A stretch of 64,000 nt of DNA from Atrina japonica (taxonomy: Eukaryota; Mollusca; Bivalvia; Pterioida; Pinnidae): the NCBI GenBank assembly GCA_030159075.1, contig BROG01000915.1, positions 87,001-151,000 of the forward strand, given 5' to 3'. A program made the translations under genes and the position numbers. Shown here piece after piece: positions 58,256 through 64,000 of the stretch. Positions within the stretch are counted from its first letter, which is position 1; each line of letters opens with the position of its first letter. The notes under the pieces are model-generated. The model ran no database searches. It was not told the DNA's origin and saw nothing but the letters and a program-made list of their open reading frames with translations.

Positions 58256-58684
58256 TGTTAATATTTACTTAAGTCAGGTATATGCCGTACTTAAGTATTT
58301 TATCACTTTATGGTCCACAACTTGTTGAAAATTTTCAAGATTTGAGTAAAATCTTGAAGTTGAATAAAAAATTTGTCTGAGAATAGTTTTATGCCCCTGG
58401 GCCCTGGTGTCGCTTTTTCATATTTTACCTTTTTAATAACGTACTGGCCAATTTCAACCCATTTTTATTATACATTGTAAGAGGTTTCAGATCGAACACT
58501 TACTGGTATTGTTTTGGTCACGGCTAAACTAAGAGCACATAAAACATTCAGTAAAATAATTGTCAACCACAATCACAATCAAAACATTTGTAAAACTTGG
58601 CAAGAAAAGTCATGACTTTGATAATTTCTCTGTGAAGTGTTGGATTTAATGCTATCTTTGAATGACTCGGGAAATCAAATTACG

Positions 58685-58903
58685 GTATATCTGGAAATTT
58701 CTCCCCTGGTTATTTTCGCCCTTTCACGATATAAAATATATTCACCCCGTTTTAAATTTGCTTTAAATCACCAGTCTCAAGGATGACATGTATGTCCGTG
58801 CTTCAGTTATTTAGTTAGAAAATTTCAATTTCAATTTAAATCGCCCTCTCATATAAGCGCGGAAATGGCGAAAATTAAACGGAGCAAAACTTTTCAGGTA
58901 TAC
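58685..58903. mobile_element. MITE, GTATACCTGGAAA family, copy 2
   Basis: The ends are GGTATATCTGGAAA and TTTTCAGGTATAC. It shares GGTTATTTTCGCCCTTTCAC with copy 1 at 46017-46230. Confidence 0.75.
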
Positions 58904-59054
58904 AATATCTCTCCTTCTGTTTATAAAATGATCGTAAGTAGGTTGGCCCTGGCATATCGGATTATAAAGGAGACAAAAACAACACGAGCTAATATACAAA
59001 TTTTAGAATAAACTGTGTTTTCACATATCAGGTGTATTTTGATATTTGAATTTT

Positions 59055-59150
59055 GATTTTGAATTTTGTTTTACGCCACACTCAACAATTATTTTTTTTA
59101 GTTATATGGTGGCGGCCAGATTTTGATGGTAGAGGAGAGAATCAGGACAT
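59055..59150 (-). mobile_element. SINE family A, 3' fragment
   Basis: TTTTGATTTTGAATTTTGTT, GCCACACTCAACAATT and TTAGTTATATGGTGGCGGCC are the inverse of the family's 3' end. Then the sequence breaks off at GAGAGAATC, next to the hairpin at 59164. Confidence 0.65.
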
Positions 59151-59163
59151 CGTTTCATCAAAG

Positions 59164-59254
59164 GTCGTAAATCGGGAAAAAGTCGTAAACCCAACACCCA
59201 ACAATTACCGACCGTTTCATAAACGTTTCCGATTAAAATTTACCGATTTACGAC
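59164..59254. mobile_element. small hairpin GTCGTAAATCGG
   Basis: GTCGTAAATCGG at 59164-59175 and its exact inverse at 59243-59254. The motif GTCGTAAA occurs twice more nearby (59182, 59278). It is probably a small hairpin element inserted into the SINE. Confidence 0.5.
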
Positions 59255-59417
59255 AAAATTTTGTCGGATTTAGGCAGTCGTAAATCCTAAATCTTTCTCG
59301 CTTTCATCAAAACACGTAAAATATCTGAAAAATTGTTTTAAATGACAGAATTTTTTTTTCATGACTTAAAGAGAAATAAGACTGGTAGGAGACCCAGTGT
59401 GTTCCAATACAGGCATA

Positions 59418-60658
59418 CGTCATACCGGATGTGAGTTCATTTGTCATGGCAATAAGGAGAAAGAGCCAATCGTTGAGTTTGGAGGCGTTTCCATGACCGG
59501 AAGTGGAAGATTGTGGAGGCGGCCATCTTGGATAATGAGCCAATGAGAGCCTTCATTACAAGAAGTCGGGGTCACGAGAGGTCAGCGGGTAAAACTAGAA
59601 GTTAGGTTTTTCCAGTTTTGGGCTGAGCGTGAATCTAATTTTTGAACCGAATATTTGGGTTTTTCCAGGTTTTTGCCTTGGAGTGAAATCAGTAGTAGGT
59701 GTCGCCACAGTCGGCGAGAGTTTACGTGAGTTGACGAGAGTTGCCGATCCCGTATCAAGTGTCAGGCGCGAGAAGCGGTAGGCCGAACTCGTAATCGTAA
59801 GTTTGAGCATGTTATCCTTGTACTAAGACTAGAGTTTATGAGTATGTACAGGGAAATCACTATGTATAGACTTTATAGGTGGGACGAAAGGGAGATCACT
59901 CTGTATAGACACTATAGGTAGAACAAAGGGAGACCACTGTATGGATGGGACAAATGGGAGATAACTGTGTATAGACTGTATGGGTGGAGCAAAGGGGAGA
60001 TTACTCTATATAGACTGTAGGCTTGGAACAAAGGGAGATTACTCTTTATGGTCGGTATACACTAAACCAGAGAGACGTTGGATTATGAAACAGGAAGTAT
60101 AGGAAGGGTAGCCATTTTGGATATGGAATCATGGGATATCTAGTTTCATGGATAGACGGGGATAACCGGCTAATGAGGTATACTTTATTTTACCGGAATT
60201 AAGAGACTGACTATTCTCACGGCAGGAGAGATACATTGAACATGAAAGTGTGTAACGTAAGTTTTCAAAGTTATGAAGTCTCAAAGTGACAAAGTACAAA
60301 AGTTACAATGTTGTGAAGTATGAAGTTGTTCACTTACGTCGTTTCAACAAGTTTCAAAGTTCAGACAGTGAAAAAAGTATCGGTATTATTTTATATCGTT
60401 TTTGTACTTCTGTATATAAAATAAAAAAAATTAAACACTCGCCTAGAGGATTGTTCTGACGATGTTGACTCTTCCAGCTTCGGATGCCAAATGAGCTCCT
60501 AGAGGTCTAACTGAACTTGTTCTCTAGTTTTTAAAGTTACTATTTTTAGAATTTAATAGTTGGATTTCTATCTAATATTTTTTATCGATCAAGTTAAGAG
60601 CTAGTGAATGTTCACATTCACTTACTATATGTTAGACTTACCACTACAGTATAACACA
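59418..60658. repeat. right arm of the 1.2-1.4 kb inverted repeat
   Basis: The inverse partner of 54310-55747. It carries the inverse iterons at 59845-60065 (GAGATCACTCTGTATAGAC type), the YY1-like CCATCTTGG at 59523-59531, CCAAT at 59540-59544 and an ETS CCGGAAGTG at 59502. It is about 200 bp shorter than the left arm because of scattered deletions, and it lacks the two CRE sites of the left tip. Confidence 0.85.
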
Positions 60659-61045
60659 AACAGCTTCAGCAACTCTACACCATCTCAGTAGTCCGGACTC
60701 CTGCCGCTCGAAATATTCCCATTCCTGGGACGCCGTCTTCAGATGCTGAAGAATTTACTGAGGCTTACTTGCCCAAGACATGGCAGTGTCAATCACTGAC
60801 ATGCTGCTTTAGTTAGTCGTAGCTGGTTGTACCATGTTGTCTTCTGAATCGAAACGTAGTGAAAATAGACGCACGGCTTTTTATATAAGCAGTATAGCGC
60901 ACGCGGCGTAATCCATCTCATCAACTTTGACCCCCTTTGGTAATTGGTCTATGCGTCGTTGGGAACGTGATTCCACCAATGAAAAATCCAAGCAGTGATA
61001 GATGCCTAGGAGGAATCAGACTAACGGTAATAAAAAAAATCAAAC
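60659..61045. other. region between right arm and the first small gene
   Basis: It contains TTTTTATATAAGC (TATATAA at 60882-60888, readable on both strands) and a CCAAT at 60975. A very short minus-strand frame at about 60837 (ATG and seven codons) is probably a dead start. No other gene is seen. Confidence 0.3.
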
Positions 61046-61297
61046 ATGGAGTATGCTATGGAGTACGCTATGGAACAAGAAAACGAACCTGTGACGGTAT
61101 ATGATACCAAACAGATTATTCGTGATACCAAAGAGAAGTTACGGAAGATTGATATGAACTTTCATCAGGGAAAAGAAGATGTTCGCCTGAGACGAATTGT
61201 ACTGCTCAATTCTGTTTTGCGGTTTGGTAGAGAAGACAGAAAACGTAAGCAGATGGACGAGAAGTGTTTGCCGTTTAACAAGAGATTCTGTTCATGA
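61046..61297 (+). CDS. small basic/acidic protein followed by a histone-type hairpin
   Basis: 83 residues, frame intact. It starts with a short tandem repeat (MEYAMEYAMEQENE). A charged helical middle (TKQIIRDTKEKLRKIDMNF; RRIVLLNSVLRFGREDRKRK) and a basic end with Cys follow. No family is recognised, and it is not a histone. Its stop codon is 26 bp before the hairpin at 61324, so the two probably belong to one transcript. Confidence 0.45.
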   Translation: MEYAMEYAMEQENEPVTVYDTKQIIRDTKEKLRKIDMNFHQGKEDVRLRRIVLLNSVLRFGREDRKRKQMDEKCLPFNKRFCS

Positions 61298-61323
61298 ATC
61301 ATGGCAGATATTAAAAAAGCAAC

Positions 61324-61361
61324 GGTTCTCTCAGGACCACTTATATCTTACTAAAAGAAAC
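61324..61361 (+). terminator. histone-type 3' stem-loop 2 (decayed) with downstream element
   Basis: GGTTCTCTCAGGACC: a 6-bp stem with one G-U pair, but a 3-base loop, so one loop base is missing. It is preceded by GCAAC and followed by ACTTAT. AAAAGAAACCTTAA 15 bp later is nearly identical to the sequence after hairpin 1 (AAAAGAAACCTTAA), so hairpin and downstream element are homologous as a unit. Confidence 0.6.
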
Positions 61362-61496
61362 CTTAAACTGAATGTGTAGTGTATACAGTGAAATGAGTTA
61401 TATGGTTTATGAGAAGGAGTGTTTTATAAAGTATTTAGTATGTGTAGCATATCTCAATACAGTTTATATTACTGGAAAGGGCCGTTTAATATGTTA

Positions 61497-61795
61497 CTAA
61501 TATTGACAGTAACATCTTCTCTTTTTCAGAGGTAAGCGTCGTTCTGCTTCCAGTAGATCATCTGTCTTTCTCTTGATAGTCATGATGATCGGTATCTGTA
61601 TTTGGCGAAAACTAGCTCTAATCTGTTTTCTAGTACGAACATATTGAGCTGCCAGATGGTCTAAGCACTGCCGGTACTGCCGGTCGAGTTGATCCCTGAC
61701 TTTCTGTGAGGTTTGCTGTTGTTTCAGTTGCCTCCATCTCTGTGTTTCATCAGTATGCCCTGATAGTAACGATCACACTGCATCGTGGTCATTTT
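61497..61795 (-). pseudogene. small basic coiled protein of the element, no intact start
   Basis: Minus-strand open stretch of about 90 codons without a good ATG in frame. It contains RWRQLKQQQTSQKVRDQLDR, HLAAQYVRTRKQIRASFRQI and a basic end KKRR before TAG (complement of 61497-61499). A frameshift near 61760 separates it from a start in another frame (MTTMQCDRYYQ). The amphipathic, Gln/Arg-rich helix content looks like real protein. Family unknown. It is convergent with the small plus-strand gene at 61046. Confidence 0.45.
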
Positions 61796-61916
61796 TTCTT
61801 CTATTGTAACAGAATAATTTTCATGAATAGCTTCTGTATAGATGCTCTCCATTTTAGTTTTTTTGGTTTCTCTAAACGATGTTCAACAAGCAGGAGAAAA
61901 ACGCTCACGCGACAAG

Positions 61917-61956
61917 TGACGTCACACCCTGCTGAGTATGTCTATGTGTCTATAGT
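61917..61956 (+). promoter_or_regulatory. CRE plus TATA-like element
   Basis: TGACGTCA at 61917-61924 and TATAGT at 61951, with exactly the same 34-bp start-to-start distance as in the promoter at 53801. Transcription would begin near 61982, so the second ATG (61987), not the first (61969), may be the start codon. Confidence 0.45.
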
Positions 61957-61968
61957 CATTGCTTGATT

Positions 61969-62132
61969 ATGACTGAATACATAAACATGTGGGGTGAAGT
62001 AGAAGAAAAAGAAGAATGGATGGTATGTGCCAATATAGTGGGAAAAAAGGTGGGATGACTAACGAACATCGATGAATGGATAGAGTTAGTGAAGTTTGAA
62101 AAGAGAAAAAGAGAAAGAGCAAACGTGTAAAA
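61969..62132 (+). pseudogene. third small plus-strand frame before a histone-type hairpin, frameshifted
   Basis: From the ATGs at 61969 or 61987 the frame is open to a TGA at 62056-62058 (acidic, MWGEVEEKEEWMVCA). A second frame then stays open to 62132 with a basic, helical sequence (DEWIELVKFEKRKRERA). The change of frame suggests a broken gene of about 50 residues. It lies between the CRE/TATA element and the hairpin at 62175. Confidence 0.35.
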
Positions 62133-62174
62133 TGCTTTTTATGCCATAGCATATAATGCCCCAAAATTAAAAGC

Positions 62175-62213
62175 GGCCCTTTTCAGGGCCACCTAACTTT
62201 TTAAGAAACGAAA
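62175..62213 (+). terminator. histone-type 3' stem-loop 3, perfect, with downstream element
   Basis: GGCCCTTTTCAGGGCC (62175-62190): a perfect 6-bp stem with loop TTTC, preceded by AAAGC and followed by ACC. It is essentially the metazoan histone consensus. AAGAAACGAAA at 62203-62213 is 13 bp downstream, similar to the CAAGAAAGA element known from sea urchin histone genes. Confidence 0.75.
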
Positions 62214-62214
62214 C

Positions 62215-62885
62215 ATATGACTGATTAGAGTAACAGCAGTTCTATAGTCTCAACAATAAACATAGATCCTTTGTATACCCTTACTCTCTCTCTCTCTGTA
62301 TCTCTTATACTCTAAGTCTCTAAGTCTTACACACACTATTACTCTTGGTATCCTTCTAGAGAGTTGTCATACTCTTTCTCATTGTTTGTCAATTGTGTTT
62401 TACACCATATCACTGTTTACCTTTGTGTCTACCGTGTAGATACTATGCTTAAACTCTAAGTGTACACATTATACCAAGACATAATACACAAACACCAGAT
62501 CAATTTTAATAAGTTTAATACCGCGCTAAAAAAAGTTTTTAGATAGTCGCCAGAGGAATACGGCCGTCCCTCTGTGACTATGTACAATACATAAGAATGA
62601 ACTTTGAAAACACTTATTAACTTTGAAACACGTATTACCTTGAAACACTTATAACTTTAAAAACACATAACTTTTGAAACACTGATCACTTTGAAACGTT
62701 CAAAACTATGAAACAGTCTTGAAACACGCAAACAAACTTTGTCACTTTGTCTCACTACTACGGTTGATCTTGTCCATACAGCGCGGAGCAAAAGAACGTC
62801 AGTTTTGGTCCTAGATCGGTCGGTTCGGATTCCTTGACGCTGTGACACTAAACGTATTTACATTTTAACAGTACAAAATTCACAT
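62215..62885. other. non-coding part of the element with GAAACACTT repeats
   Basis: 62600-62750 consists of irregular GAAACACTTATAACTTTGAA variants similar in texture to 54640-54900 in the left arm. A hairpin (AGTCGCCAGAGG against CCCTCTGTGACT) lies at 62541-62583. The minus-strand frame at 62657-62848 is not supported by any feature. Confidence 0.4.
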
Positions 62886-62893
62886 CATCACTT

Positions 62894-63501
62894 CTATTCG
62901 ATTTCGACTTTCACTTTCTTGGTTGGTTTTCCTCCCTTCTTGAGAATCAAGTTGAGTTTACGCTTGGATCCTGTTGAAGTCTGTTCGGGACGTTCATAAG
63001 CCCAATGACCTGACTGATGACATTTATAACATTGGTTTGATTGACGAGATCGACTTTCTACTTTGTTCTCAGGTTCTACCCTTACTGTTATTGTTGCTGT
63101 CGATGACGACACGTTATTTTTAGGATATCTAGGAGATCAATGTCCAATTTCACCACAAATGAAACAAGCATGAGTCTGTGGGGAAGGCTTATATTCGTAA
63201 CCCATATACGATGTTCTGACTTCTGGATGTAGTTTATCCTTCAATTCTTTAAGGCTAGCTGTAATGGTTCTTCCCTCATTTTCTGTAATGTTGATAGAAA
63301 GGCATCACGTAGCATTCCCTTGGCAGCATCATTTTCTTTTTTTTCATCCAACTGTTCTAAAGTTTTGAGAACCTCATCAAATTCATCAGCCCCTTCTATG
63401 TACGGTGTACAATTAGGCGAATAATTAGGGTGTGTCTGAGGCAATCTTGGATAACTCATGTTGATGACTGATTCAAATGATGTTCGGTGGCTAAACTTCA
63501 C
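62894..63501 (-). pseudogene. broken CCHC zinc-knuckle protein of the element
   Basis: From the ATG at 63501 the minus-strand frame has 86 codons (YPRLPQTHPNYSP; FDEVLKTLEQLDEKKENDAA; LRDAFLSTLQKMREEPLQLA) and ends at 63241. Just before that end the reading shifts to another frame, which holds a first knuckle-like CFICGEIGH and then a stop. After that stop the same frame continues (ORF start near 63112) with a second knuckle, CYKCHQSGHWAYER, where the last zinc Cys is replaced by Arg, and a Lys-rich end (KKGGKPTKKVKVEIE). Two tandem knuckles behind a helical domain recall Gag-type nucleic-acid-binding proteins. At least one frameshift and one nonsense codon make it non-functional. Confidence 0.6.
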
Positions 63502-63666
63502 TTTACTTTATACCCGTTATTCTTATTCTATATTTAGACTCATCAACGTTCACGTCAGGCACTTGTCTGCCACAAGACGAGAGGCTCCACACAGAGTTTT
63601 TTTTTTTATATCACTGAAAGCACAATCTTTAGACTAACGTCGATGTTCTGTATAAGCATTATCGGA

Positions 63667-64000
63667 CTATTCCAAATCTTTTAAACAGATGCCATAAAAA
63701 ACACACTGAACGTGGTCACTGTTCCCTAAATTCACAAATCCTGCTCTGGCTAATTCTGTCTGTTTAGTTCCCGGTACATATTTTGGCCAATGATCTTCAA
63801 ACGTCAGGTACCTGGATTCATACATACAAAAATTAGGTAAGGCTAAAGGTATTCTTAATTCCTGATGAAACGATAATCCTCTGACGGTAGCAGGTCTTAT
63901 TTTAAAAGTGGTCACACCCTGTCTCCTTTCTGTAGGTGGACTCCTTTGCACTTCTATCAGATCGGCTCTCGGCACACTATTCACGTCTATCAGGTTGGCT
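63667..64000 (-). pseudogene. BIR-domain (IAP-type) protein, damaged and cut by the window edge
   Basis: The minus-strand frame is open from the right edge. The ATG at 63984 lies inside it, so the true start is probably outside the window. The BIR-like part covers about residues 55-105 from that ATG: YESRYLTFEDHWP, ELARAGFVNLGNSDHVQC and the GxxLKD turn. The first zinc Cys (94) is present, the second is Tyr97, and the conserved Trp after LKD is Leu. A stop at 63667 cuts the domain. Beyond it, in the same frame, an EHRR...SKDC pattern sits where the zinc His and last Cys belong, behind the stop. BIR proteins bind caspases and IAP-binding motifs and block apoptosis. A BIR gene in a viral element would serve to keep the host cell alive. 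A host-derived BIR pseudogene is the alternative. Confidence 0.6.

Overview
The window is eukaryotic nuclear DNA, AT-rich and very repeat-dense. It most likely comes from a marine mollusc, probably a bivalve. The reasons are: several tRNA-derived SINE families of molluscan type, many short hairpin transposons (MITEs), long AT and CA microsatellites, spliced genes with consensus GT-AG junctions, and one intact rhodopsin-like receptor gene. I can name no species and see no prokaryotic features.

Layout. At 1.1-1.55 kb (minus strand) there is one exon of an unrecognised gene running out of the left edge. From 2 to 24 kb I see only repeats: MITEs, SINEs, a 20-bp minisatellite (9.4 kb), a 28-bp minisatellite (11.7 kb), and an almost continuous block of three minisatellites (17.7-22.6 kb, units of 40, 36 and 28 bp). 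From 24.6 to 40.2 kb lies one plus-strand gene with three well-supported coding exons joined in phase 1. It encodes about 643 residues: an acidic N-terminal part, a long Glu/Lys/Ala helix-type repeat, a coiled coil and a C-terminal CVIL prenylation box. Its introns hold further repeats and one possible alternative last exon. From 40.2 to 50.4 kb there are more MITEs, including a perfect 58-bp palindrome. At 50.5-51.8 kb is an intact orphan class A GPCR in a single coding exon.

From 52.86 kb to the right edge lies the most interesting region: decayed pieces of a large virus-like transposon of the Polinton/Maverick or adintovirus type. A broken retroviral-type integrase and the N-terminal half of an A32-like packaging ATPase lie on the minus strand at 52.86-53.60 kb. 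Two diverged inverted repeats of 1.2-1.4 kb (54.31-55.75 and 59.42-60.66 kb) face each other across 3.7 kb of host-like DNA. To the right are a small coiled protein, a broken CCHC zinc-knuckle protein and a BIR (IAP-type) protein, all on the minus strand. Three short plus-strand reading frames (53.88, 61.05 and 61.97 kb) are each followed by a hairpin that matches the metazoan histone-mRNA 3' stem-loop and by a purine-rich stretch placed like the histone downstream element. Two of them also have a CRE site 34 bp upstream of a TATA element. This suggests that the element used the host's replication-dependent, non-polyadenylated histone 3'-end machinery for a class of small genes. I know of no description of this for such elements, and I regard it as the best candidate for a new system in the window.

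Limits: everything here was read by eye. Repeat boundaries are approximate, family assignments of short fragments are tentative, and no similarity search was possible.
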